Shown piece by piece: positions 31,339 to 44,019 of a stretch of 64,000 nt of DNA (positions are counted from its first letter, which is position 1; every line of letters starts with the position of its first letter). The position numbers and the translations under genes are program-made. Under the pieces are notes generated by a model. That model saw nothing but the letters and a program-made list of their open reading frames with translations, had not been told where the DNA came from and ran no database searches. The stretch is from Closterium sp. NIES-65 (Eukaryota > Streptophyta > Zygnematophyceae > Desmidiales > Closteriaceae), in assembly GCA_948144175.1 (NCBI GenBank), contig CANXME010002154.1, positions 320,501-384,500 on the forward strand, read 5' to 3'.

Positions 31339-34300
31339 ATGATTACGGAAAGCCTCCTCACCATCTCGAGCCTCAATGTTAACGGATTTTTTTTGCCAAA
31401 CATATCCGGGTTAACAGTTGGTTTAGTCTAGCAGGAGATATAGCCGTTCTAGCTGACACCAGAGTAGGACCGGACCACCAGTACTGGAAAAGACTCTCAT
31501 CTTACACTATCTTAGCCTCAGCTCCCCGCTCCAGAGCCGCCGAAGTAGTCGTCCTTAGCCGCAATCCTTCCATCACCTTCCATGACACGGTAGCATATGC
31601 CTCAAGTAGAATAATCCAAACCACGGTCAAAGGTCACGGACCGGATCTCACCTTAGTCGCAGCTTACTTCCCTTCGAGCCTACAGCCTAGAGCAGCTTTC
31701 CTTAGAGACTCTCTTGGCCCTCTCATTGATCGCATCCCAGCCTCAGCGCACCTGCTTATCTTAGGAGACTTTAACCATATAGAGAACACCAAACTGGATA
31801 AGTCATATGGACCTTCCAACTCTCAGACGCATTCCGCATACTCTACCCCGGCTGCCGGGAGTATACTTTCTTCTCTAAGTCCAAGCAGGTCAGCACACGG
31901 ATAGACCATGCTTTAGTCTCACAATCCTTACTGCCTTACCTGTCAGTGGCCGCGCATATCAAGTCTGATGAGCCAGTTGCAGATCACAGTTGTGCCATGG
32001 TGGTCGCCTTCATATTGGAAGAAAAAGCCTGCACAAGTCCAGGTCTATGGTGGCTGCACGCCTCTATGGTTAATCGGCCCGGGGTGAGGAAGATCATAGA
32101 AGCAACGGTCCGTCAAACTCCGGTTAATGACGGCAGCAGTTTCGAACTAATGGTAGCAAGGCTGAGCGCTGGGCTTAGGGCATTTGCAAAAGAGGAGAGC
32201 AAACGGGTACGGGTGACAATGGCTCACCTGACTAACATAGTTGCGACTCTGACACACGAGATTATGAGAAACCCGCATTGCTCGAGGACTCGGGAGTTGC
32301 TGAGGTCGAAGGAGGTGCAGTTAAAGATGAATCAGTCAGCGCGGAAGGACCGATTGCACCTGCAGGCTGGATCAACGGCGGAGCTGACCGGGGACATCGC
32401 ATCCAAGCATCTCTCGGCGCAGATCCAAGTACGGAAAGACAACCGGGTTGAAGGAGATCTTGGCAGCGGCGTCCGTTTTCTTCAAAAACATCTTCGGTAG
32501 AGATCGTCGTACTGACCGCACAGACTGGAGCTTCACTCCCTCCCGTCGTCTGGACGAGTTTGTGGCTGAAACGCTTATGGTGGAATGGTCAGAGCAAGAG
32601 GTGAGAAAAACGTTTGCAGCAATGGCGAAGAAGAAATCACCGGGCAGTGACGGTCTTTCGAAAGAGTTATTTGAAGCACACTGGGACCTGTTGGGGGGAA
32701 GCTTTATGGGCATGGCGAAAGACTTCGAGAGATCTGCGATGCTGCCGGCTGAAATCAATGAGGCGGTGACGATCCTGCTACACAAAAAAGGGACAAGGAG
32801 CAGTTAAACAACTATCGGCCCATCACGCTACTGAACTTTGCGTACAAGGTTCTAGCTCGGGTGGTAGCAGATCGGATGAAGACAGTACTTCACATGGTCA
32901 TCTCACCTGAGCAGTATGGCTTCATACCGGGGAAGCGGCTGTCGGACGCGGTTGCTTTGGTAGCGGATATCATCGAGAGCGTGAAAAACGAAAACGATGA
33001 TCGGTACCTGCTTCTCGTGGATTTCCAGAAAGCCTTTGACTCAGTCTCCAGAGATTTCCTATTTTAGGTGTTGGAGTCCATGGGCTTCTCGGAGCGGTTT
33101 GTCGGATGGGTGAAAGGCCTACACGAGTCAGGGTCTTTGGGTGACGCCGTCTGGCCAGGGTCGGCCGACTTGGGAGAAGGCGTGGAACCGAAACTCGGAA
33201 AAACGCACCAAGTGGCAGCTGAAGTACCTGACAATCACAGCAAGAACGACGGTAGTTAATTTCTACATCACGCCAATTTTGGCTTTTCAGGCGCAGATTT
33301 TCCCGCCACCGGCAGATATATGGCTGGAGATCACACGGCTGATACACAGCTTTACCTAGGGCAGCAGAGTGGCGACGGCGAAAGGTTTCGCTCTCTGGAG
33401 CAGAGAGTTGCTGTACACCCCAAGGCTGGACGGCGGGATCGGAGTCAGGGACCCTGAAATTCTCATCACCTGTCTGGCGGCGAGGGGAGCTGGACTCTTC
33501 ATCACGGAGAGAAACCCACTCAAAAGGGATCTCATGGAACGGGCGGCGAAGCTCCCGCTGGGGGTGGACTCTTTTACGGCACATGCAAAGTTGTTAAAAC
33601 ACTGGGGAAGCGGCAACACTCGGTGGAAGCAGACAGTGGAAAGCTTCATGCGTTCCCCTTTCTTCGTCAAGAACCTGGTGGGGAGCAGGGAATAAGTTTT
33701 AACGGAGAGGTTGGTTTTCAGCGCAGCAGTTCTTCTCAGCGGCACCACAAACCCGCTGGGGGGTCAAAAAGACGCTCAGGGGCTGACAGAGCTACGAATT
33801 GGAGATTTGCTGGAAGGGGAGGAAGATGGCGTAGCGGTAGTGAAATCCATGGAGGTGCTGAAGCAAGAACTTGGAGGGAACGGGCCTGCGAAGCTGGCGA
33901 TGAAGGCGCTGCTTGCTATCCCATCTCACTAGCAAAGACGGCTTGGTTTCCCAACAGTACCCCCACGCTCGGCTGGCTCTTCATCGCGGATACCAATTCT
34001 TGAGGGGGGGCGGGTAATTTCCATGAGGCGGATGAAGGAGGGCTGGAAGGGGACTTACAGCCAGTGGTACAAGCAGCAGAAGTGGGGCTTATGCTGGGGG
34101 AATGACATTGACTGGAAGAGGGTGGTAACAACCAGGGAGTCTTTGGCTGTTCCCAGCCGTCCGCGGGATGTCTTGATACGGATCCACGGCCTGAATTTAT
34201 AGGTGGGGGAAAGGTTGGCTTTCCTCAGCAGCAAGCCAACCTGCCCGCACTGCGGGGAGCAGGAAACCCTAGAGCACTGCCTTATCCTCTGCCCCAGGAT

Positions 34301-34577
34301 ACAAGCAGTGACCTCGGCCCTCTGACGTGCCCTGCGCATGTTGAACCCCAACCGGTCAACAGCCTCGCTGGGCGACATGCTGTTCCGGAAAACGGACACC
34401 AGATCAGCTTTTCCGGAGCTGACCCATACGTCGGTGGTTCTACATCAGGTCTGGTTGGAAAGATGCGAAGTTGTTTTTCGAGGGCAGAAGTTTCGGTTAC
34501 AGAGAGTTCTTTGGAGGGCAGAGTCTGCCTTTAGGCTACACGCAAGGATCTACATGCGTAAGATGGGGGCAGCTTGA
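31339..34577 (+). pseudogene. LINE ORF2: APE endonuclease and reverse transcriptase, decayed
   Basis: From ATG 31339 the frame gives SLNVNG, the first motif of APE-type endonucleases, then LADTRVG and ILGDFNHIEN near 31770, with frameshifts before TRIDHALVSQS and a SDH-like VADHS (31980). RT begins near 32448: KKKSPGSDGLSKELF, NYRPITLLNFAYKVLARVVADRMK, EQYGFIPGK and VDFQKAFDSVSRDFLF are standard LINE RT blocks. The palm block carrying the catalytic FADD/YADD is missing between about 33130 and 33180. Downstream are the thumb-like region (GGIGVRDPEILITCLAARG) and a C-terminal zinc motif CPHCGEQETLEHCLILCP near 34240. Several frameshifts and stops make it non-functional. Confidence 0.85.
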
Positions 34578-35687
34578 AAGAAACGCGTGCAAGAAAATTT
34601 CACGGAAGAGAAGCGGATGCTGAGCCGAATCAAGATGGATGGCAAAGGGTGGACGTGGACAAGTGCGTTCGCCGCACTTTGGTCCAAGAAGAGGGCATGC
34701 AACAAGTCGCCCTCGACAACTCACCTGGAACAGTAGTCTGTTCTACTGTTGCCTCACGCACGGTTACGACCGTTTGATGGTGTATGCTTATGTTTCGGTA
34801 TATACTTTAATACAAAAAAAGTAACCAGCAGTTAAATTTGGCACTTACGTACCCATTTTCTAAGTGGCACTAACGTGCGTATGAGTCTGGTCTGGTGTGA
34901 ATGGCCTTGCGGAACAAACACAAGGTTTATACCATTTGACAAAAACAAGGGCCCAGTTCGGCAGCCACGGAAGAAGGACGGAAGAAAAATGTTCCCTTCT
35001 TATGTGAAGCTTCTAATCGCATTATCGAGGGCAAAACAGTGCGGGCTGTAGGTTAAAACTTCCGGAAATCGAAGCACAGGTGTTTATCAGTAGCGACGCG
35101 AGCACCACCTAAAATTGATTCCGCGCCGTCTTCTGTCCTTATTCTCCCCCCCCTGGCGGAAAGCTTCCGCCCTAGCGAGACGGAAGAAGAAAATGACTCT
35201 TCTCCAACACAAGAATCAGAAATTTTGATTCCACAGGATTCACTGTTCACGGGACAAAAACAGCACATCAATGGGATGGGGAAGTTATATTGTCTTGGGC
35301 GCAGGTCGAGCGGATTTGCCAGAGAAAAAAGGCAGGTCGAGCTCGTCTGGTCGAGCTCGACTAGACCCAAGCGGGTGCAAGCTTGCGCCGAGCAAGACAA
35401 CCCCCACCGCCCCAAGGGCTAGGCTCGGCCTGCCCGTGAAACAGTGGTCTGCTCGAGCAGATTCATGCGTGCAATGCAGCTGGCGAAGCACGTGCTCTCG
35501 CGAGCGTCAGTGTGCAAACGTCAATTGACGTCCAGATTTTGCACAAACGGTTGCGACGTGATACGTGCGACCACGTCGCAACTAGTTTGCAAAAACTCCA
35601 GTATCGAGAAACTCGGTACTGGGGTTCGATGTAGAAGTATGTTTACAGTGTATTTTTGCTAATTTGCACACGTCTTTCGAGATTACA
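34578..35687. other. LINE 3' tail and unassigned sequence
   Basis: An A-rich tail near 34806-34821 (TTTAATACAAAAAAAG) may mark the LINE 3' end. The rest, to 35687, holds short palindromic GTCGAGCTCG blocks near 35330-35365 and no gene I can support. Confidence 0.4.
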
Positions 35688-38505
35688 TGTGACGAGAAGT
35701 GAGAATGGATGAATGAACTATGAAAGAGTTGGGTACAAGTACTAACCCTAATTGGGTTGTACCCCATATGGGCTACCCCACTACAACCTACACAAATGTA
35801 TAAGCTAGAATGTTCTGACACACCCCCATAGGCAAAGTGGGGGAGAACAAGTGGTCACAAGACCAGTCAAGCAAAGCAAAGTAAAGCAAAGTAAGCTCAG
35901 GGTGGATCACAAAGTCACCACACAGTCCGAGCACAAGAGTAGGGCCACAAGGCTAGTTCACATGCAAGAACATATATATAAAGGTAAAACAAGCAAGGGC
36001 ATGTATAGAAAGAAGACAGTACAAACACGATCAAGAAGTGAGCAAGTGAGGCCAGGTAGGCACAAGACCTAGCAAAGTACAGAAGCGCTGATGATCACAA
36101 GGCGGAAGGGCCTTGGTGAAGATATCAGCAGTGTTGGCCTCAGAGGCCACGTAGGTGAGGCGGAGCTGACCACGCTGCTGTAGCTCACGAGACAGGAAGT
36201 AGCGGAGAGCAATGTGCTTCGTTCTGTGCTCCAGTCTGTGCTCCCGACACAAGGCCAGCATGGCCTTGTTGTCTAAGTACAGAACTAGAGGAGAACGAGG
36301 CGGCTCTCCTAGGTCAGTCAGAAGGTAGGTGAGCCAGCGTAGCTCCTGTGCAGCCATGGCCCCTGCGTAGATCTCAGCCTCACAGCTGGAGCCGAGAACA
36401 GAAGACAAGCAGGTAGACCGCCACGAAACAGAGCCAGAGCCAAGGCTGAAGGTGTAATCCTGTGACGACCGCTGCAGAGCCTGGTCGTCAGCCCAAGAAG
36501 AGTCAGCGTGACCTGTGAGGACTACCCGACGTCGCCCTCCAAGCACTAGCCCCATGCCCGACGTACTGCACACGTAGCGCAACACCCTCTTCGCTGCAGC
36601 CATGTGCTCTGGTCGGTGTCTCCCAGGAGCAACATAGCGTGCCAAGATGCTAAGAGGGTAGGCAAGGTCAGGTCGTGTGCATGTCATCAGGTACATGAGG
36701 CAGCCAACAAGCTCTGGGTACGGGCCACTCGACTCTACGGACTCATCCGAAGGCAGAGCTGAGAGCGAGTGGCGAGTAGATAGAGGAGTGGCCTGAGGCG
36801 AGGAGTACGTGAAGCCGAAGCGCTGAAGGACCTGCTGCACCATGTGTGACTGAGTCAGGGTAGTGGCGCGCTGTGCTCTGTCCCGGGTGATCTGCAAGCC
36901 AAGGTAGCTGCGCAGTTCACCCAGGTCTGTGCACGTGTGTCTCTTCTGTAGCTTGGACTTCACGTGGGCGAGTCCAGCAGTGTCAGCAGTGGCAAAGACC
37001 AATTCGTCGACGTACACGAAGATGTAGAAAGGCGGCAAAGAGGTGTCGGTGCGTAGAAACAGCGACGGGTCGGCTGTAGAAGGAGCAAACCCAAGAGCCG
37101 CAAGTGTAGTCCTCAGTGTGTCGTGCCACTCACGGGGCGCCTGGCGGAGACCGTAGACTGGCTGCCAGAGGCTCCACTGGGTACTAGGAGGAAACGACCC
37201 AGTGAAGCCAGGAGGGCGGCGCAGCCAGATCTCCTCGTGCAGGCTGCCCTGCAGGAAAGCTGTGCGGAATTCAACAGAGTGAAGCTCGTAGTCGCGCTGA
37301 GCGGCTATGTGGAGCAGCACCTGAAGAGTGGTCATCTTCAGGGTGGGAGAGAAGGTCTGAAAGTAGTCAACTCCGTGCCGCTGACTGAAGCCTCGAGCCA
37401 CGTAACGCGCCTTGAAGTCAAGCGGACAACCCGGCGGCCGCTTCACCCTGAAAATCCACATGCCACTGACGATGTTCGCCCCAGGTGGGGGAACCTCGTC
37501 GACGTAGGTGCCTGTGGACTTCCAGGAAGCCATCACTGCGTCCATGGCCGACTGCAACTGAGAGGAGTAGGGACCCTCGATCGCCTCAGCGTACGATCAA
37601 GGAGTCGGGATGTCTGGTGCATCCGGGTCTCCCTCAGGGGCAATCAGCGTTGACACGAGATGGGGCAAAGCAACCGCAAAGCACTGGAACTCCTCCTACC
37701 AGTCCTCAAGGACGTCCGTGCTAAGAGCACACTCACCCCCGACGGACGGAGGACAGACAGACTCAGACTCAGCAACAAGACTGGCAGCGTAGTCTAGACG
37801 ACAGCGAGCAGCGAAGTCAACAAGCTCAGCAACTAGAGCAGACGCAGTAGTGGACTCAAAGGTAGGGTCAGTGACAACAGTAGCAAGAAGGCGCGTGACC
37901 GAAGGACTAGCAGCACGAAGGGAGTCAGACTCCGGGTCAGCAAGAGAAGGAAGAGAGGACTCTGGAGGAGACGGCAAAGGGACACGAAGAGGAGCAGTGG
38001 ACGGACACAGTGCCATCTGGTGCGTGCCGCGGACCGCAAAAGGACACGGACGCGCAGTACTACGACTCGTGCGAGCAGCACGAACAGGCGATGCAGGACG
38101 AGACGCAGGCTCACGATGCTCAGCAAGTCCTCCAGTAGGACCAGTGTAGGGAGAAGGAGCAGGTAGCGGGGAGGCGGGCTGTAACTGTGACTGCGACTGG
38201 ACAGGCTATGGACACTCTAAGGGAGGAGCAGGACCAGAAGAGGGAGGGAGACCAAGAACCTGCTCCAGGAGCGGAACGAAGTACGGCCTCGGCCGCGCAG
38301 CGCCTCCAGAACCAGCAAGGACGGCACCAGTACCCCCAGCGGCAGCACCAGCGCCAGCAGAACCTCCAGCTCCAACAGCGCCAACTCTAGTACCCTCAAA
38401 AGCACCAGCACCAGCAGCACCGCTTGTGCCAACACCCCCAGCAGCTCCAGCTCCAGCAGCACCAACTCTAGTAGGACCGTCAGCACCAGCTGCCTCAGTA
38501 CCACC
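35688..38505 (-). mobile_element. Copia family A copy, 5'-truncated (A4)
   Basis: The 3' LTR is 35688-35820 (TGTGACGAG...TTCTGACA on the plus strand). Reading leftwards on the minus strand, the linker (38500-37570) leads into RT-RNase H (37557-36031). Everything upstream of the linker is missing: at about 38505 the sequence switches to a plus-strand family A copy. No second LTR and no target duplication. Confidence 0.8.
36031..37557 (-). pseudogene. Copia A4 RT-RNase H
   Basis: An open frame of 508 residues from MDAVMASWKSTG to the end of RNase H. It is uninterrupted, but the catalytic box is YVDE in place of YVDD, and the Gag-protease-integrase part is absent. A nonsense codon lies just upstream in the linker near 37598. 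RNase H keeps SSCEAEIYAGA and LDNKAML. Confidence 0.85.
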
Positions 38506-38509
38506 CGGT

Positions 38510-41479
38510 GGGGGTACGGGTCCCTGCACCTACGTTCTCCGCACCGGCGACCTCACAGGTGAGCAGTGCGGGGGCCCGCACTCCACCCAGCGCTGCTTTG
38601 GCCGCCTGACGGACGCGTGGCGTCACCAGTTCCCTGGGGCCTCTGAGATCCCTCGCTTGGGAGAGCTGTCTAGGGCGGGGGTTGCTATCTTTGATCTTGA
38701 TTTTGATGCTATTCTTGCTGCCACGTATGCTGTTGATCATAGTGTTGCGGGTGACTGTTACCTGTGTGTACCGCCTGACCCGGGCATTGAGGCTGCTGCT
38801 CTAGGTGCTAGTGCGTCTGCTGCCACAGGTGCTAGTGCGTCTGCTGCCCCAGGTGCTGGTGAGTCTGTGCTCTCAGGTACTACGTCGGCTCAGGCCTTAC
38901 ACACCTTCACCCTTGACTCGGGTGCGTCCCGCTCCTTCTTTCGAGACCGCACCACTCTTACGCCGCTCAGTCGGCCGGTTGCAGTCTCCCTGGCGGACCC
39001 CTCTGGGGGTCCTGTCCTTGCTAGCTTCTCCACTGTCTTATCATGCCCGGCAGCCCCCTCTGGCACCCTGTCAGGTCTCTACCTCCCCTCGTTCTCTACG
39101 AACTTGGTGAGTGGAGCTGACCTACAGGATAGGGGGGTTGACCAGTTCACTCCTGCGAGTCAGCGGATGACCCACTGCACGTGTGCTCGGACAGGCCGAC
39201 ACTTGGCCACGTTCACCCGTCGGCCAGGGTCGAGCCTGTACACCCTTACTACTGAGTCTCCTCCGACTGCTGAGTCTGCCCAGGTAGCTGCGTCGAGTCA
39301 GGTGTTTGCTGCAGCGTCCAGGTCTGCTCTTGAGTCTGCTCCCAACTCGTGTCATCTACTATCCCACCAGACTCTCCTTTCGCACCACCGCCTTGGTCAC
39401 CCCTCCCTGCCTCGTCTCCGAGGCATGGCCTCCCGTGTCCTTGTCTCTGGTCTCCCAAGGTCTCTCCCTCCCCTACCTCCGGGGCCTCGCCCTACCTGCG
39501 TCCCCTGCGTCGAGGGGCGACAGCGCGCCGCCCCTCACTCCTCCGAGTTTCCTCCGACAGAGGCTCTGCTGCAGACTCTCCACATGGACGTGTGGGGCCC
39601 AACCCGCGTCAGTGGGCAGGGACGCGAGCGGTACTTCCTGCTGGTGGTTGACCAATACTCGCGTTACACCACAGTCTTCCACTTGTGCAACAAGGGTGAG
39701 GTCACTGAGGTGCTGATCGATTGGATCCGCGCAGCTCGTCTCCAGCTCAGAGAGAGTTTCGGCTCGGACTTTCCTATTCTGCGTCTGCACTCGGACACAG
39801 GCGGGGAGTTTTCCTCTGCCCGTCTGGGAGCCTTCTGTTGTGCACAGGGCATCCGCCAGACCTTCACGCTTCCGGCCTCTCCACAGCAAAATGGGATTGC
39901 TAAGCGCCGCATTGGCATGGTTATGGACGTCGCTCGTACGTCCATGATGCATGCGGCTGCCCCCCATTTTCTGTGGCCGTTTGCGGTTCAATACGCTGCG
40001 CATCAGCTCAACCTTCAGCCCCAGGTCTCCTTGCCAGAGACCTCCCCCGCCTTGCGGTGGACCGGGAAGGTTGGCGATGCGTCTGCGTTTCGGGTCTGGG
40101 GATCTCGGGCGTTTGTTTGCGACTTGTCTGCGGACAAGCTGTCCCCCCGTACTGTCCCCTGTGTCGTCCTTGGCTTCCCCCTTGACGCGCTTGGGTGGTA
40201 GTTTTACCACCCCATCTCGCGCCGTGTTCTGTTCTCCCAGGACGTCACCTTTAACGAGTTGGTGCCTTACTACTGTCTCTTCCCCTACCGCACTGCGCCC
40301 CTCCCCCCGTCACCGCTCTTCCTTGCGCCAGGTCCTCCCCCCGTAGACCCCCTCCCCCCTCAGGGTCCTGCCCTATCAGGTGTGTCCCAGGTAGACGCAG
40401 TCGAGCCTGTCGGGGTAGCTGTTGACTCTGGTGCTGCTAGAGGTGCTGAGCCTGCGGGTGCCGGGTCTAGGGGTGCTGAGCCTGGGGGTGCTGAGACTTG
40501 GGGTGCTGATTCTGGGGGTGCTGAGTCTAGGGGTGCTGAGCCTGGGGGTGCTGGGTCTGGGGGTGCGGAGCCTGGGGGCGCTGGGTCTGCTCGTGTGGCC
40601 GCCGGCGGTGATTCGTCGAGGCAGGAGCCGCTCTCTCCACACGAGCTGCGCGAGTGGTTTGCCCGCCGCTGGAGACGTGCTGCTGGAGCTGGAGGTACTA
40701 CTGGTGCTGCTGGGGCTACTGAAGTTGGTCCTATTGGAGCTGCTGGCGATACTGGTACTACTAGAGCTGGACCTGCTATGGGTGTTGGCGCTTGTGTTTC
40801 TACTGGCGCTGGTGCATCTGGGGGTGCTACTGACGGTCCTGCTGGAGCTGGAGCTGCGGGAGCTGGAGCTGCTGGGTGTGTTGGCGATGGTGGTGCTGCT
40901 GGCGCTAGTGCTTCTGAGGGTGCTAGAGTTGGCGCTGTTGGAGCTAGAGGTGCTGCTAGCGCTGGTGCTGCCGCTGGGGGTACTGGTGCTGTCCTTGCTA
41001 GTTCTGGAGGCGCTGCGCGGCCGAGGCCGTACTTCGTTCCGCTCCTGGACCAGGTTCTTGGTCTCCCGCCCTCTACTGGTCATGCTCCTCCCTTAGAGTG
41101 TCCACAGCCTGTTCAGTCGCAGTCACAGTCACAGCCCGCCTCCCCTCTACCTCCTCCTTCTCCCTACACTGGTCCTACTGGAGGTCTTGCTGAGCGTCGT
41201 GAGCCTGCGTCTCGTCCTGCGTCGCCTGTTCGTGCTGCTCGCACTAGTGGTCGTACTGCGCGTCCGCGTCCTTTTGCGGTCCGCGGCACGCACCAGATGG
41301 CACTGTGTCCGTCCACTGCTCCTCTTCGTGTCCCTTTGCCGTCTCCTCCAGAGTCCTCTCTTCCTTCTCTTGCTGACCCGGAGTCTGACTCTCCACGTGC
41401 TGCTAGTTCTTCGGTCACGCGTCTCCTGGCTACTTTGTCACTGACCCTTCCTTTGAGTCCACTACTGCGTCTGCCCTAG
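38510..41479 (+). pseudogene. Copia A5 Gag C-term, protease, integrase and linker
   Basis: Variant zinc motif near 38527-38600, protease DSGASRSFF near 38920, GAG_pre-integrase HHRLGHPS with CVPC, integrase with MDVWGP, LHSDTGGEF and QQNGIAKRRIG (catalytic Glu region altered from AERR to AKRR, so the Glu is lost). A TAG at 40199-40201 replaces the Gln codon before FYHP. The linker then continues to a frameshift near 41440. Confidence 0.8.
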
Positions 41480-41766
41480 TTGCTGAGCTTGTCGATTTCG
41501 CGGCTCGCTGTCGTCTAGACTACGCTGCTAGTCTCGCTGCTGAGTTTGAGTCTGTCTGTCCTCCGTCCGTCGGGGATGAGTGTGCTCTTAGCACGGACGT
41601 CCTTGAGGACAGGCACGAGGATTTCTAGTGCTTTGCTGCTGCTTTGCCCCATCTCGTGTCAACGCTGATTGCCCCTGAGGGAGACCCGGATGCACCAGAC
41701 ATCCCGACTCCTTGATCGTACGCTGAGGCGATCGAGGGTCCCTACTCCTCTCAGTGGCAGTCGGCC

Positions 41767-43281
41767 ATGGACGCAGAGATGGCTTCCTGGAAGTCCACAG
41801 GCATCTACGTAGACAAGGTTCCCCCACCTGGGGCGAACATCGTGAGTGGCATGTGGATCTTCAGGGTGAAGCGGCCGCCGGGCTCTCCGCCTGTCTTCAA
41901 GGCGCGTTACGTCGCTCGAGGCTTCAGTCAGTGGCAGGGAGTTGACTACTTTCAGACCTTCTCTCCCACCCCGAAGATGAACACTCTTCAGGTGCTGCTG
42001 CACATAGCCGCTCAGTGTGACTACGAGCTTCACTCTCTTGACTTCCGCACAACTTTCTTGCAGGGCAGCCTGTACGAGGAGATCTGGCTGTGCCGCCCAC
42101 CTGGCTTCACTGGGTCGTTTCCTCATGGTACCCAGTGGAGCCTCCGCCGGCCGGTCTACGGTCTCCGCCAGACGCCCCGTGAGTGGCACGACACACTGAG
42201 GACTACACTGGCGGCTCTTGGGTTTGCTCCTTCTACAGCCGACCCGTCGCTGTTTCTGCGCACCGACACCTCTTTGCTGTCGTTCTACATCCTCGTGTAC
42301 GTCGACGACTTGGTCTTTGCCACTGCTGACACTGCTGGACTCGCCCACGTGAAGTCCGAGCTGCAGAAGAGACACACGTGCACAGACCTGGGTGAACTGC
42401 GCAGCTACCTTGGCTTGCAGATCACCCGGGACAGAGCACAGCGCACCATTACCCTGACTCAGTCACACATGGTGCAGCAGGTCCTTCAGCGCTTCGGCCT
42501 CACGTACTCCTCGCCTCAGGCCACTCCTCTGTCTACTTGCCTCTCGCTCTCAGCTCAGCCTTCGGATCAGTCCGTAGAGCCGAGTGGCCCGTACCCAGAG
42601 CTTGTTGGCTGCCTCATGTACCTGATGACCTGCACACGACCTGACCTCGCATATCCTCTTAGCATCTTGGCACGCTATGTTGCTCCTGGGAGACACCGAC
42701 CAGAGCACATGGCTGCAGCGAACAGGGTGTTGCGCTACGTGTGCAGTACGTCGAGCATGGGGCTAGTGCTTGGAGGGCAACGTCGAGTGGTCCTCACAGG
42801 TCACGCAGACGCTTCTTGGGCTGACGACCAGGCTTTGCAGCGGTCGTCACAAGGTTACACCTTCAGCCTTGGCTCCGGCTCTGTTTCGTGGCGGTCTACC
42901 TGCTCGTCTTCTGTTCTCAGCTCCAGCTGTGAGGCTGAGATCTACGCAGGGGCCATGGCTGCACAGGAGCTACACTGGCTCACCTACCTGCTGACTGACC
43001 TAGGAGAGCCGCCTTGTTCTCCTCCAGTTCTGTTCGTAGACAACAAGGCCATGCTGGCCTTGTGTCGGGAGCACAGACTGGAGCACAGAACGAAGCACAT
43101 TGCTCTCCGCTACTTCCTGGCTCGTGAGCTGCAGCAGCGTGGTCAGCTCCGTCTCACCTACGTGGCCTCTGAGGCCAACACTGCTGATATCTTAACCAAG
43201 GCCCTTCCGCCTTGTGATCATCAGCGCTTCTGTACTTTGCTAGGTCTTGTGCCTACTTGGCCTCACTTGCTCACTTCTTGA
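41767..43281 (+). pseudogene. Copia A5 RT-RNase H, open frame
   Basis: 504 residues uninterrupted, with YVDDLVFATAD intact near 42300, then DASWADD and SSCEAEIYAGA of RNase H. Of all copies besides A2 this domain looks best preserved, but the upstream polyprotein is broken, so it is treated as part of a dead element. Confidence 0.8.
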
Positions 43282-43478
43282 CCTTGTTTGTAGTGTGATC
43301 TTTCTATACCTGCACTTGCTTGTTTTCCTTTATATATGATCTTGCATGTGAACTGGCCTTTTGGCCTTGCTCTTGTGCTCGGATTGTGTGGTGATGTTGT
43401 GATCCACCCTGAGCTTGCTTTGCTTTGCTTGACTGGTCTTGTGACCTCTTGTTCTCCCCCACTTTGCCTATGGGGGTG

Positions 43479-43609
43479 TGTTAGGCATATATGCTATAGT
43501 CTGTGTAGGCTGTAGTGGGGCAGTTCATATGGGGTACAACACTTTAGGGTTTCCTACTTGTACTCCCTTTCCTGCTCAATGCATTCATTCTCGTTTCTCA
43601 TCATCAACA
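43479..43609 (+). repeat. Copia A5 3' LTR
   Basis: 131 bp, TG...CA ends. It is only loosely similar to the LTR at 35688-35820 when the latter is reverse-complemented, so A4 and A5 are separate subfamily members and not one inverted element. Confidence 0.85.
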
Positions 43610-44019
43610 CATTTCTCTTGAGGTCATCGGCCATGCTTGCTTCCGTAACTTCAACCTAACATGGCACGAAATGTTGCTTCTTTCCGAAATACATACACAC
43701 ACGCGCACGGTTGAACCCGCGAAAAATATTCCGCACTCTGCACGCCCAGGTCATTTTCGAGATACAAGCAACTCTGAATTGGACATTCGTTTCAGAGCAT
43801 CGTTATACTCCGCTCTAGAGGGTCATTTTCATTCTTATTATCTCCCCGAAACAACTCCGAACGCGAGACTCTTTTCAGCACAACATTCTCCTGGGTTCGT
43901 TGGCAGTCCATCTCCTTCTCGACGAGTCGGTTTTTGTTTCGCGTGTCTTAAATAAGAGATTCAGGACAGGTTCCGTGGATCATGTGAAGCATACAGTCCT
44001 CTGAAACAGGTACACCGTG
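43610..44019 (+). promoter_or_regulatory. Upstream region of the Ndc10-like gene
   Basis: Non-coding, lower GC than the gene, contains a CACACACACG run at 43690-43700. Likely the promoter and 5' UTR of the gene starting at 44020, by position only. Confidence 0.35.

Larger units (their letters stand above)
38506..43609 (+). mobile_element. Copia family A copy, 5'-truncated (A5)
   Basis: Begins abruptly in the zinc-motif region of Gag (GGGTGPCTYVLRTGDL) at about 38510 and runs through protease, integrase, linker, RT and RNase H to a single 3' LTR at 43479-43609 (TGTTAGGCAT...CATCAACA), preceded by the purine tract TATGGGGGTG. The 5' LTR, leader and most of Gag are missing. Confidence 0.85.

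Noticed and set aside
35688..43609. One palindromic element with LTRs at both ends
   Set aside because: The two LTRs are only loosely similar and the flanking 5-mers (TTACA and CATTT) do not match, so two truncated copies explain it better.
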